Position numbers and translations under genes: made by a program. DNA of 44,501 bases from Nitrospira sp. UBA5698 (GTDB lineage: Bacteria; Nitrospirota; Nitrospiria; Nitrospirales; Nitrospiraceae): positions 73,787 through 118,287 of the forward strand of contig DIHK01000066.1 in the NCBI GenBank assembly GCA_002420115.1. Direction: 5' to 3'. Each line of letters begins with the position of its first letter. Within the stretch, counting starts at the first letter, position 1. The notes beneath the pieces were generated by a model. It saw nothing but the letters and a program-made list of their open reading frames with translations, did no database searches and had not been told where the DNA came from. This document shows positions 17,501-25,246 of this stretch, piece after piece.

Positions 17501-18730
17501 ACGGTGATCGCTCTCCTGCGCCATCGACAGATGGAGGCTGTAGAGCGATTCGGGAAGGATTCCAAGGAGGCGGAGCAAGCGACGGAAGCAATCGAGAATG
17601 CCTATCGACATCGAGCGGGGATGATCTATATCCGGCCGTCCTCGGCCTATTTGCGGACCAGTTTTCCCTCGACCTCATTGCAAGATGATCCAAACTTGGC
17701 CTGGGACAACATGCTGCTGAAACAAGGGCTCCGCAATCTGCCCTTTTCTTCCGAGCTGCGGGATATACTCAACCCCTCGGTGAAGCAAGATCAGGTACTT
17801 ACCTCCGAGCTGGATAAGCAGTACTGGCAAAATATTAATCGCGTACGGGTATCCGGCACCGGATTTACGAATCAGGCGCTGGTCAAAGACGATGTGGGCA
17901 ATTGGTATGTCAAGCAGTATTTCGGGGATACCGAGCGAATCTGGGAATCGGCCAAGAATCTCGCCCTGTTCAGTATGAGCGCTAAGGTACCGATCGATCT
18001 TGCCAAACAGTTGAACAAGGCTTCCAAGCCAGAGGAGTACGCTGAGAACAGCAAAGAGACTCCAACACTCCAGAAAGTGCTGGAGAAACATCAGGGCGCT
18101 TATAAGACCCATACGGACGAGATCAAGGCCAAACTGGAGCGTCTCCATGATAAGGAGCTGGAGGAGACCTTGATTGCGGCGTGGGACGCGCATAAGGACC
18201 TCACGGAAAAGGAAGATGCGAATTTTCATGCCCAATTACAGCAGGCATTAGCAGCGGAAATCGTCGTGTGGAATAAGGCGTCCACAAAATTAGCATTAAA
18301 GGAGAAGCCTGACCAGGATTCTGGACAGGCGATTGTAAAGGATGTGGGTGCCCTTTCCAGGCTTGGCAAAATGCTCTCGGCGAGCATTGCAAAAATACCC
18401 TCCTCGGATATCACGCGAGAGGAGAACGAATTAGAGGGGCAGCAGAAAAGCCTAGAAGAGTTAGAGGCAAAGAAGGAGCTAAAAGATGACGAGAAGAAGA
18501 CGTTGGATCAACTGAAGGACACCCTACCCACCAAAAGGAAGAATCTAAAGACGAAGAAGGAAAAATTGGAGGAAAAGAGGAATATGGCGGTGTCTGAAGT
18601 GAATAAGATTGTGGGTGGCCAGGTAAAGGACATCTTGGACGATCGCAACCGCATACTGGCTGAATATGAAAAGGCGATCGTGTTCATCGGCGATGCCGCA
18701 AAGCAGGAGGAGACCAAACAAAGCAAGTAG
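14591..18730 (+). CDS. Giant coiled-coil lipoprotein (1,379 residues)
   Basis: A lipoprotein signal with lipobox LAGC (Cys26) is followed by a short VDVDVYKG segment and about 1,330 mostly helical residues. Strong coiled-coil stretches lie near residues 690-707, 863-890 and 1278-1330, the last very rich in Lys/Glu. No enzyme motif is visible. The size, lipid anchor and helices suggest a structural, spanning or tethering protein at an envelope membrane. Base composition in the first two thirds is richer in A+T than the surrounding housekeeping genes, consistent with horizontal origin. It overlaps the preceding lipoprotein gene and is followed, 166 bp on, by the patatin-like gene. I do not recognise a named family. 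Confidence 0.8.
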   Translation: MKVSSRGIGMKGLWLALVLGAGLAGCAVLTVDVDVYKGALVNEEEVQLRQLVALTTAAKPMLIQLRDILEWPGTDGKPYSENEDAKCKEINLRVKSWYKSKYVSSADNYLPEVEPRSVLWKTWRWITEFGKGPQPSCQPHFENPYARSVNIVLSLYEDLGSADFDPHGRKLREAVAQLDRAQKIYELDVQRDQEIFNAISKGLRKNGLSSELQDLLAAYRDDLLNPQREIPGQPIRRVGKLMSVFAKLAQSEMSKKQPKGEIESILIANWGPELEKAKGQLYDEKLGPRAVWKLLGEGKDNALLTWVTGQLCVDGTVGQEACDELNKRTKDLADAYWGVRQATRELWEESLGLLVRIERLERENSGRYYALKEKVIQVVAETTSPLLIASALERLGYNGTCSVLKNTLLHEWTRMCGDNSMKMAWTPDNVNRDSLLFTRILKEALFSTPSDTAHFLLTLDSLEKHAAPKASVAKTLVEKVNQVNSKRVVQLGLINSYIGETTKLDLLFHFVEEVSQDLANGLGRGRLSDGLHTLTEDYLKAHNDARNGVVSKAQKQLIENLVEFAQKILFLANHEGLASPPRSEGLVMGGSESILRGLFGDEIMDGTEKSNIFTQSSVPRAMTRRYVRVLQAVGNSILFSANELRERDRYREQGQKKVAAEVTAARSVYSPDSAKVITDLLAELEHDKQAAQTALDAAKIRKQKLEAELGSDTTNPKTGRYADQEKAKGELAKADNVLNAYRNSLDTLKAIHAVLTHDVIQEVISEWGTNSLGAADEGDFLISGTLSLEGTLRKVRKGNTDWDDVLRYLASSDTKQDFIAYRKLVNKASRERLELFKDFIAQIKWLIAQRVPRNEWQAKLDHNTQRIDTLKKEVADLDQQINNTLPQDKTDLETAKIRIESVKAAVLKEIDQERPFAPSKEVYARINIHLQKTNTTDDQTAQRILASRTPPPDMPPLNPKDYKSPSDVMDTVIALLRHRQMEAVERFGKDSKEAEQATEAIENAYRHRAGMIYIRPSSAYLRTSFPSTSLQDDPNLAWDNMLLKQGLRNLPFSSELRDILNPSVKQDQVLTSELDKQYWQNINRVRVSGTGFTNQALVKDDVGNWYVKQYFGDTERIWESAKNLALFSMSAKVPIDLAKQLNKASKPEEYAENSKETPTLQKVLEKHQGAYKTHTDEIKAKLERLHDKELEETLIAAWDAHKDLTEKEDANFHAQLQQALAAEIVVWNKASTKLALKEKPDQDSGQAIVKDVGALSRLGKMLSASIAKIPSSDITREENELEGQQKSLEELEAKKELKDDEKKTLDQLKDTLPTKRKNLKTKKEKLEEKRNMAVSEVNKIVGGQVKDILDDRNRILAEYEKAIVFIGDAAKQEETKQSK

Positions 18731-18896
18731 ACCAATGAAGCTGCTACATAATAGGACGGCAGGAAATGATGTACAGCACCAGAGAGTAGGCATTGTCAAT
18801 AGATTGGTGCTTGGTGGGAGGCTCTTGTCAGTGAGCGCAGAAGGCCGGTAGATATCCGCAGTTCACCCGTGAGAAGACTCGGATACGGTGATCGTT

Positions 18897-20759
18897 ATGA
18901 CAGATACTCAAACATCAGCCGATAAACTCCTACCCTTCTGTGATCTGGTTATGAAGGGCGGTATTGCCAGTGGCGTAGTGTATCCTACGGCAATAGCGGA
19001 GCTTTCCTGCCACTATCGTTTCCAAAGTATTGGAGGGACTTCCGCCGGGGCCATTGCCGCAGCTGTCACGGCAGCCGCAGAATATCAGCGGCGCGAGACT
19101 GGCTCGCTGCAGGGGTTTGGACTCTTAAAAGCTCTTCCTGATGAGCTTGGCAAATCAATTGTCCCAGGCAAGAGCAAACTGCTCAGTCTCTTTCAGCCGC
19201 AGGGTGAGCTGTCCCGTCTTTTTTCGGTGCTCGTAGCATCTCTCAATCGAGGAACGACAACATCGCGCATCCTTCATCTCATCATCGGGTTCATGAAGGC
19301 GTACTGGCTTGCCACCGTGGCAGCCACCATAGCAGGAGGAGCCGCTGCTGCGGGCGTTGGCTTTCTCTACTGCAAAGCTTTCGATCCTATTACGATCGAT
19401 GTAGGGTTGTACGCGCTTCTCTCTGCGGCCATCCTCTTCATGCTCGTCTTCACGATTACAGCCGCTGGGTTGATTGGCTGGTGGGTCTATCTTGATATCA
19501 CAAGACGGCTCGTCGAGCACAACCTGGGTCTCTGTAGTGGCTTAGGGAAAGGGGCACTCACTCCTTGGCTGCATAACCTGATCCAAACTGCAGCGGATCG
19601 AACGATAGAGGATGCTCCTCTGACCTTTGGTGATCTGTGGCTGGCAGAGGGAGCGGACTCCTCCACGCCACATTCAATCGACCTTCAAATGTTTTCCACG
19701 AACCTCTCCCATGGGCGACCGTATATTTTCCCATTGGAAGAGAAGGAACAGCTCTATTTTACCGAAGAGGAAATGTCAGAATGCCTTCCTGACAAGGTCG
19801 TGACTTGGATGAAAGAGAAGTCGCGATCCAGTCACATGACAAAAGACGAAAAATGGCTCCTGGAATTACCACCTCCTCAAGACTTTCCTGTGCTATTAGC
19901 GGCGCGTATGAGTTTGTCGTTCCCGTTTCTCTTTACAGCCATTCCGCTCCATTGCCTTGTCAAAGGCAAAAACTTTCAAAGGTGCTGGTTTTCAGATGGT
20001 GGCATTAGTTCTAACTTCCCCATACACCTCTTCGATGATTTACTGCCACGGTGGCCTACGTTTGGTATTACGTTAGAGCCAAAGAGCGATGGCCAAGCCG
20101 ACGTCTTTATCGCGAAGACTTATGATGAAGGAAAAGAAGAGCGATGGAATTATTTACCTAAAGAAGTAGAACAGAAGAAGGGGGCTGGCATGTTGGGCTG
20201 GTTCATCGGGGCGATTGTCGGCACGATGCAAAACTGGAACGACAATTCGCTCACGCGCATGCCAGGGGTGAGAGACAGAGTAGCCCGAGTCAGGCTGAAC
20301 AAGACTGAGGGTGGGTTAAATCTCAATATGGAAGAACCTGACATTAGGGCTGTTGCTGCTCGAGGGAAAAATGCCATTAGACAATTGTTGAAAAGGTTTA
20401 ACTTTGGTCAAAATGGGAATTCCGTAACCGGATGGGACGAGCATCGGTTCGTCCGGTTACATATCTTGCTGAAGATGCTCGCGGCCAGAGCGCCGGGAGT
20501 CGTTTCCTCCGTCGGTCTCAACGACGAATCCAGTACGTATGCGACGGACTTTTGCAAACTGCTTAGCGATATGCAGGTTGCCTCAGCAAGTGCAGGCCCG
20601 CCTGGGTATGCCAAGCAGATGACCGACCAGAACTGTAGTGATTTGCTTGTATTCGTGCAGCGGCTTGCGAGCCTCGCCCAGGATATGGAACCCCTGGATA
20701 AATCGATCCCGTTCACGTCTATCCCAACTCCTGAGCTGAGAGTCCGTCCGCCCCTCTAG
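18897..20759 (+). CDS. Patatin-like phospholipase with internal membrane helices
   Basis: The 620-residue protein opens with a patatin domain. The oxyanion-hole loop MKGGIASGVVYP, the nucleophile elbow GGTSAGA (Ser49) and the catalytic Asp of SDGG (Asp367) form the Ser-Asp dyad expected of acyl hydrolases acting on phospholipids. Between the two catalytic motifs an insertion carries two or more hydrophobic segments (about residues 135-158 and 167-192), so the enzyme is probably anchored in the inner membrane. The C-terminal 200 residues are helical and unassigned. ATG 18897 is used; GTG 18888 is an alternative, and neither has a clear ribosome site. Patatins act in lipid turnover, toxicity and some phage-defence systems; which applies is unknown. 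It shares the operon with two lipoproteins. Confidence 0.88.
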   Translation: MTDTQTSADKLLPFCDLVMKGGIASGVVYPTAIAELSCHYRFQSIGGTSAGAIAAAVTAAAEYQRRETGSLQGFGLLKALPDELGKSIVPGKSKLLSLFQPQGELSRLFSVLVASLNRGTTTSRILHLIIGFMKAYWLATVAATIAGGAAAAGVGFLYCKAFDPITIDVGLYALLSAAILFMLVFTITAAGLIGWWVYLDITRRLVEHNLGLCSGLGKGALTPWLHNLIQTAADRTIEDAPLTFGDLWLAEGADSSTPHSIDLQMFSTNLSHGRPYIFPLEEKEQLYFTEEEMSECLPDKVVTWMKEKSRSSHMTKDEKWLLELPPPQDFPVLLAARMSLSFPFLFTAIPLHCLVKGKNFQRCWFSDGGISSNFPIHLFDDLLPRWPTFGITLEPKSDGQADVFIAKTYDEGKEERWNYLPKEVEQKKGAGMLGWFIGAIVGTMQNWNDNSLTRMPGVRDRVARVRLNKTEGGLNLNMEEPDIRAVAARGKNAIRQLLKRFNFGQNGNSVTGWDEHRFVRLHILLKMLAARAPGVVSSVGLNDESSTYATDFCKLLSDMQVASASAGPPGYAKQMTDQNCSDLLVFVQRLASLAQDMEPLDKSIPFTSIPTPELRVRPPL

Positions 20760-20802
20760 TCTCTAGAGCTAGGGAACCCAACCAAGGAGAAGGAATTTGG
20801 AG

Positions 20803-21342
20803 ATGTCGATTGTGCATCCCTTCTCATGGCTCCCGCAGTCGTATCGGTGGTATATGCTGGCCGTATTGTTTCTCGCTGCCGCCACCTTGGCTTGGAAGTT
20901 GTCATCGCAAGGTACACCTCTGATAACAGCGGGCGTACCAAACGGCATCTTGTCGTATGAATTCAGTTGGGACAAATTGGGTGCAGAAGGAATCCTTCAT
21001 TCTTGGAACGAGCTGAAGGATGTCGCACGAGAACAACTCCTGTGGGACTACCCATTTCTGATCGTCTATCCGCTCTTGCTTTCATTAGCATGTGGCATGA
21101 TGGGAGATGCTTTAGGTAATGCCCAGGCCGTTGTCGGGGGATTCGCTGCATGGGGGGTGTTACTTGCAGGCCCGCTGGACGCAGTAGAGAACTATGCACT
21201 CCTCAGGATGCTTCAGTCTGGTGCATCAGAAGGTATGGCCAAAGCGGCGTGGTGGTGTGCCGGAGTCAAATTTGTGTTGGTATTTTCAGCGATTGGCTGT
21301 CTGTGGGTCGGTGGGACCGTCATGCTTGTCTCAAAAGGCTAG
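20803..21342 (+). CDS. Four-helix membrane protein of unknown function
   Basis: The 179-residue product has about four hydrophobic helices: residues 14-32, 85-103, 107-125 and 148-172. A conserved-looking segment, WGVLLAGPLDAVENYALLRML, carries charged residues (Asp, Glu, Asn) near the membrane and may be functionally important. AAGGA eight bases before ATG 20803 supports the start; a TTG at 20797 with AAGGAG at seven bases is an alternative. The gene begins 43 bp after the patatin gene and ends the operon. No named family recognised. Confidence 0.7.
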   Translation: MSIVHPFSWLPQSYRWYMLAVLFLAAATLAWKLSSQGTPLITAGVPNGILSYEFSWDKLGAEGILHSWNELKDVAREQLLWDYPFLIVYPLLLSLACGMMGDALGNAQAVVGGFAAWGVLLAGPLDAVENYALLRMLQSGASEGMAKAAWWCAGVKFVLVFSAIGCLWVGGTVMLVSKG

Positions 21343-21493
21343 GGAGTGTTGAGGAGAGAAAGGAGAACATTGCAGGAGCAAGACATAAGGGGGCGGGAGT
21401 CATTGTGTGATGCGGGGGCCGTGAGTTCCCAGTTCGGATCGGATGGTGTTGCCTGCCTTTATGGTGGTCCTTTCACTCCCTTGGATCGGAGAT

Positions 21494-21731
21494 TCAGGAG
21501 TTTCGGGGGGGATCCGTTGTTTCGGAAGGCGTCTCGATTGCCTGGCCACGCTGGTCTTTGACGTAGACGCTGCCTTTCATGGCCTTCGCTCCCTTCTTCA
21601 GCTCTGACGCAATCTTACTCACATCGCCGGGATGGGCAATAGGATTTCGCTCGTTGGTGACGACGGCAATTGACAAGCTCATGATGGGGAACTGTTCCTT
21701 ATTCCCTCGACGGTCGACGGAGTCAATGCAG
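21494..21731 (-). pseudogene. Orphan 3' end of a GGDEF-protein gene (direct repeat copy)
   Basis: On the minus strand this stretch encodes IDSVDRRGNKEQFPIMSL... through to a stop, matching the C-terminus of the GGDEF protein at 22648-23646. Over 191 bp (21541-21731 against 22707-22897) I count 20 differences, no indels and only two replaced residues. The frame stays open to its own stop, but the 5' part of the gene is missing and no start is present. It lies directly downstream (in gene direction) of the VapBC module, in the same orientation as the intact gene. It is the mirror of the cytochrome fragment at 8963-9061. Confidence 0.9.
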
Positions 21732-21759
21732 AGTGGCATCAGTCTGACTCGGTTGCCCG

Positions 21760-22200
21760 TTACTCCATACGTCTCGTCGTGAGTAGTCTGACCGACACTC
21801 CCAACCTCCTGGCTTCCGCGGCGAGTCGGCGATCGGCTGTAAGAATGGAGATCTCGGCGGTCTGCGCGACCGCGAGATGGAGTGCATCCAGCGTCCGGAG
21901 TGTTCCGGTCAGTTGCCCAAGCCATGAGTGAGCCAGGTGATAGTCACGAGCCTTCAGAGCTAGGACCTTATAGTAGCCCTCCGCAAGGTGGGGTTCGAAC
22001 TGTGTCATCAGTTGCACAGCGCTTTCTCGAGAGAATGTCTTTTCGCGGACCTTTCGGGAGATTGCTGACGCGAACTCGACCAGGGTGAGATCACTGATCA
22101 TCGGAGACGATAGGTTTCTAAGGGCGTGCTCGGCTGCGGAACTTAACGGCTCGGGGCAGTAGTAGGCAGCGAGGATACTTGTATCGACATAGGCTGTCAC
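21760..22200 (-). CDS. vapC: VapC-family PIN-domain toxin ribonuclease
   Basis: The 146-residue protein has the PIN-domain layout. Asp6 is in YVDTSIL, Glu42 in LTLVEFASA, Asp105 in LRTLDALHLA and Asp123 in ILTADRRLA, giving the acidic cluster that binds the catalytic metal. VapC toxins cut tRNA or rRNA at defined sites and are held inactive by their antitoxin. The GTG start overlaps the antitoxin stop by four bases. The module lies between the intact GGDEF gene and a duplicate of that gene's 3' end. Confidence 0.92.
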   Translation of the reverse strand: MTAYVDTSILAAYYCPEPLSSAAEHALRNLSSPMISDLTLVEFASAISRKVREKTFSRESAVQLMTQFEPHLAEGYYKVLALKARDYHLAHSWLGQLTGTLRTLDALHLAVAQTAEISILTADRRLAAEARRLGVSVRLLTTRRME

Positions 22201-22433
22201 GCTCGCTCATCCAACCGGGAATCAGCGACAATACGACTCAAGGCACGCCCTTTTGCCTTAATCGACTTGCGCAATTGAATGAGCGATGGAAGTCGTCGTG
22301 GGTGACGAGCGGGAGGAACCAGCCTGGCAACGACTTCGCCGCGCCGCGCGATCGTAATCGTTTCACCACGTTCAGCTCGATCGAGAAGAGATTTGAGGAG
22401 GCGACGAGTTTCTTTTACATTGACAGTCCCCAT
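22197..22433 (-). CDS. vapB: Phd/YefM-type antitoxin of the VapC module
   Basis: The 78-residue protein begins MGTVNVKETRRLLKSLLDR and continues GETITIARRGEVVARLVP, the typical DNA-binding N-terminal half of Phd/YefM antitoxins. The C-terminal tail (about residues 47-78) is basic and probably binds VapC. GGAG six bases before the ATG at 22433 sets the start. An upstream sigma70-type promoter overlapped by a 7-5-7 inverted repeat indicates autoregulation by the antitoxin or the complex. The symbol is given by role in the pair; by sequence it is Phd/YefM-like. Confidence 0.88.
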   Translation of the reverse strand: MGTVNVKETRRLLKSLLDRAERGETITIARRGEVVARLVPPARHPRRLPSLIQLRKSIKAKGRALSRIVADSRLDERA

Positions 22434-22445
22434 GGTGGTCTCCTG

Positions 22446-22485
22446 TGTACACCATAAGTGTACATCAGGCATGTGAGATGTTCAA
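22446..22485 (-). promoter_or_regulatory. VapBC promoter with overlapping palindromic operator
   Basis: On the minus strand, TTGAAC (22480-22485) and TACACT (22457-22462) are 17 bp apart. The inverted repeat TGTACAC-N5-GTGTACA (22446-22464) covers the -10 box, so a bound antitoxin dimer would block RNA polymerase. Confidence 0.75.
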
Positions 22486-22647
22486 ATTGGAGTGGGTTAC
22501 CAAGGGTGGATGGATATGATGTTCGGGAAACCATCGTAGTCCGATGAGATGCTTACCGATAAGAACGTGAGATGCTGTGTTCATCCGTTATCATCACTAG
22601 GCAAGCCAGGAACGGACATGGCGAGAGTAGGTGCGGAGATCTTCGTG

Positions 22648-23646
22648 TTATGGCTTGGTAGGAGGCTGTGTGATGGAATTGGCTGTTGTGGAAGGCGCTT
22701 CGGCGGCCTGGCCGCGTTGGTCTTTCACATAGACACTGCCTTTCATGGCCTTGGCTCGTTTCTTGAGCTCTGACGCAATCTTACTCACATCGCCGGGATG
22801 GGCAATAGGATTTCGCTCGTTAGTGACGACGGCGATCGACAGGCTCATGATCGGAAATTGTTCTTTATTCCCTCGACGGTCCACGGAGTCGATGTAGCCT
22901 TTCAGGCGATCCTCACGGTCGTAGAAGTCTGGGATCACCAGATCAAATCGCTTGATGATAGTCTCGCAAATTGCGTCGATGGTATCCGGTCGGCTCATGA
23001 AGACAAAGTCATCCCCTCCGACATGGCCGACAAACCCTTCCGATCCCGCCAACTCACTGACCACTGTGGTGAGGATGCGGCAGGCCACTATCAGCACTTC
23101 GTCTCCACGTCCATAGCCGTAGCGGTCGTTGAACGACTTGAAATTGTCGATGTCGATGTAGGCGAGCGCGAAGAGCTGCTGGCTGTGAATTCGAGCGGTG
23201 GTTTCACAGAGGATGGTGGTGTTGCCCGGCAGGCGGGTGAGGGGATTCGCGTCGAGTGAACGAGTGAGTCGGCTGAGACAGAGCCTGATGCGATGCACGA
23301 CATCTTCGGTACGATAGGGAACGGTGATGAAGTCGTCTACCCCTAACGAACCCCAGTCGATATCATTGAGGCGACTGTCCCGGACGAAGACGATGAGCGG
23401 CAGACGTCCGAGGAAGGCATCCAGCTTGAGATTGCGTGTGAGCGTTTCCACGGAGTGCCCGTTGGTTCCTTCCGCAGCCAGGACGAGACAGGGGGGATCG
23501 TGGACAAGTTCATGGAGCGCGAGCTCGGGTAGATGGCCTTCCATCACTTGGAACCCGGCTTTCTCCAGGGCCGAGGTCAGAGTCGGGGTTGAGGTCAGCT
23601 CATTGTGCAGCAGCAGAATTCTTCGTCTGGCACTGGAGTGGTTCAT
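22648..23646 (-). CDS. Degenerate receiver plus GGDEF-domain protein
   Basis: Residues 1-125 fold like a response-regulator receiver, but the acidic pair is replaced (LLLHNE), the phospho-acceptor strand reads LVLAAEG without the Asp, and the terminal Lys is Val (ITVPY). It is therefore a pseudo-receiver unlikely to be phosphorylated. Residues 130-300 form a GGDEF domain: LTRLPGN, YIDIDNFKSFND, and the active-site motif GGDDF instead of GGDEF. Diguanylate cyclase activity is uncertain, and no RxxD inhibitory site is seen at the usual place. The start overlaps the HDOD gene stop by four bases. Its 3' end is duplicated at 21494-21731, beyond the VapBC module. Confidence 0.9.
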   Translation of the reverse strand: MNHSSARRRILLLHNELTSTPTLTSALEKAGFQVMEGHLPELALHELVHDPPCLVLAAEGTNGHSVETLTRNLKLDAFLGRLPLIVFVRDSRLNDIDWGSLGVDDFITVPYRTEDVVHRIRLCLSRLTRSLDANPLTRLPGNTTILCETTARIHSQQLFALAYIDIDNFKSFNDRYGYGRGDEVLIVACRILTTVVSELAGSEGFVGHVGGDDFVFMSRPDTIDAICETIIKRFDLVIPDFYDREDRLKGYIDSVDRRGNKEQFPIMSLSIAVVTNERNPIAHPGDVSKIASELKKRAKAMKGSVYVKDQRGQAAEAPSTTANSITQPPTKP

Positions 23647-24482
23647 AGGTAATCATCAATGGTCACAAACTCTTGTGAGGCCTTGTCGATGCATTCCGCC
23701 AGACTTTGCTTATCCAACCCGACCTGGTCCCAGGCCGGCCGGGACAGTGGTGGAATGAGGTCATCGCCGGGATTGCCACAGGCCAGCCCCTTGACCAAGA
23801 TATCAGCCACATGGACGATGGCCGTCTGCAGCATGGCGTCCTTGGCCAGGGTCGGGTTGTGGTGATAGAGGATCGGTTCGCGGAGCGTGACCGGTAAATG
23901 CCATGCGCCTGCCAGGTAGCCGCCGATCTCCGCGTGTGACAGCCCTGTCAATTCCTGTTCCACGTCGAAGAGTGAGCGATCGGTGCAAGTCTTCAGCGCA
24001 TCTTTGATACTATTTCCGACGTCAGGCCACTTTACGTAGAGCACAACCTTGCCAATATCATGGAGGAGGCCGGAAACGAACAGTTCTTCAGGGTTCTTGA
24101 TCTCGAGCTTCGTTGCGAGGAGGTTGGCGGTGATGGCGACGCCGAGCGAATGGCGCCACAGCTGGTCCATGCCTGCGTCTTTCATGATAGTCAGCGCCGA
24201 GGCGCAGAGCGTGAGCCCCTTCACAACGTTAAAGCCCAGGACGATCACCGCGTGGGAGACAGAGCCGATTCTTGACGGAAACCCGTAAAACGGGGAGTTT
24301 GCCAGTCGAAGCACTTTGGCAGCCAGCACCTGATCCTTCTCGATGATGGTGCCGATCTCCTCAGCCGACACGGTGGGACGACTGATCATAGCGGCCAGCC
24401 GTTGGACGACATGGGGAAGCGTGGGAAGGTCCCCCAGCTGCTCGATCCGGTTGCGGAGGTCTGTCGGATTGAAGAGGGTCAT
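23643..24482 (-). CDS. HDOD-domain signalling protein
   Basis: The 279-residue protein is an HDOD domain from about residue 15 to 220. Features are DLPTLPHVVQRLA, an EKDQVLAAKVLRLANSPFYG block and a preserved HD pair (LLHDIGK, with His in WRHSLG). HDOD proteins are HD-superfamily relatives, usually without shown phosphodiesterase activity, that act as regulatory hubs for motility, cell cycle or c-di-GMP signalling. Gene overlaps on both sides (ATGA) tie it to the small protein upstream and the GGDEF protein downstream in one minus-strand operon. Confidence 0.92.
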   Translation of the reverse strand: MTLFNPTDLRNRIEQLGDLPTLPHVVQRLAAMISRPTVSAEEIGTIIEKDQVLAAKVLRLANSPFYGFPSRIGSVSHAVIVLGFNVVKGLTLCASALTIMKDAGMDQLWRHSLGVAITANLLATKLEIKNPEELFVSGLLHDIGKVVLYVKWPDVGNSIKDALKTCTDRSLFDVEQELTGLSHAEIGGYLAGAWHLPVTLREPILYHHNPTLAKDAMLQTAIVHVADILVKGLACGNPGDDLIPPLSRPAWDQVGLDKQSLAECIDKASQEFVTIDDYL

Positions 24483-24814
24483 GCGGCCTCCGGCTTCTCG
24501 AGGTCCGGTCCCATGCCATGGGTGGCGCGCAAGTGCGTGCGGAGCGTCTCGAGAATCAGCTGCTGAATGGGATCATGTGTGACATGTCGAAACCGGTGAT
24601 CGAGTTCGGCTTCCAGCTCTTCCAGAGTTTTTCCACCGGCATCCAGCGCATCGCCCTCAATATAGACTGAGGGCAACCCCAATTCTTGGAGCCGTTGGAT
24701 CAGCGCGGCGTTCAAGACGGTCCCGGCTGCGACAATGGAGAGTCCGTTTGCATTGGTGACCGGTCTCGCCAGCACCATATCCGGCAGGAGCTCATACACG
24801 ACCACGCGTTTCAT
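24479..24814 (-). CDS. Small conserved protein of the HDOD/GGDEF operon
   Basis: The 111-residue protein starts VVVYELLPDMVLARPVTNANGLSIVAAGTVLNAALIQRLQELGL. This matches the short domain found before HD-GYP domains ('L.pGM.la..v....G..ll..Gt.L....i..L...gi...yv'). Here it stands alone, without the HD-GYP part, and ends in an acidic helix. It is the first gene of a three-gene operon whose later genes encode the HDOD and GGDEF proteins, so it probably serves as a detached sensory or docking unit. The resemblance is by pattern only. Confidence 0.78.
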   Translation of the reverse strand: MKRVVVYELLPDMVLARPVTNANGLSIVAAGTVLNAALIQRLQELGLPSVYIEGDALDAGGKTLEELEAELDHRFRHVTHDPIQQLILETLRTHLRATHGMGPDLEKPEAA

Positions 24815-25246
24815 CTATTTGAAGCTCCTCATATTTCGGTCACATTTCATTGAGCGTCAGGTGACTCGGCAGCAGGTCCGGTGCAGGAGCGGCCATAGGC
24901 TGTCATCTCCTTATCGGAATCTTCGTACCCGTTCTAAAGACGATCTTGAATCGATGGGAGGAATAGATCAGCAGGTTGTTGAATGCCTATGCTGGCATCA
25001 GGGTCTGACGACACAATATATGCTGTTGGATATCACAGGAAAGCCACGCAGGATGTTCGACCCGTTCGTTCGGCGAGGCCGCGCGCTCGGGCCTTGTTGT
25101 TCGCATCACGTCTCTCTTGAGCGAACGACGTTTCGCCGTTCGACCTGCTCACGGCTCTGAGTGTTATCGAAGGGTGAGAAACACTTCACTCGCTTGAATG
25201 CGCAGCGTGAACGAAGGTATCAGGCCGTCTTAACATTCCGTCGAGA
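24815..25246. other. 432-bp intergenic region with inverted-repeat content, no gene seen
   Basis: No supported gene. The 25040-25150 part has short inverted words (GAACG...CGTTC around 25120-25140; CGTTCGTTCGGCGAGG) and looks like eroded intergenic repeat or mobile-element sequence. An open frame crossing 24735-25160 runs through the start of the opposite gene and has no family features. Promoters for the 24814 operon should lie at the left end but no clear boxes were found. Confidence 0.5.

Noticed and set aside
24735..25160. Plus-strand open frame in the 24.8-25.2 kb gap
   Set aside because: It begins inside the opposite gene and reads through inverted-repeat-like sequence; Arg/Ser/Cys-rich translation without a family.
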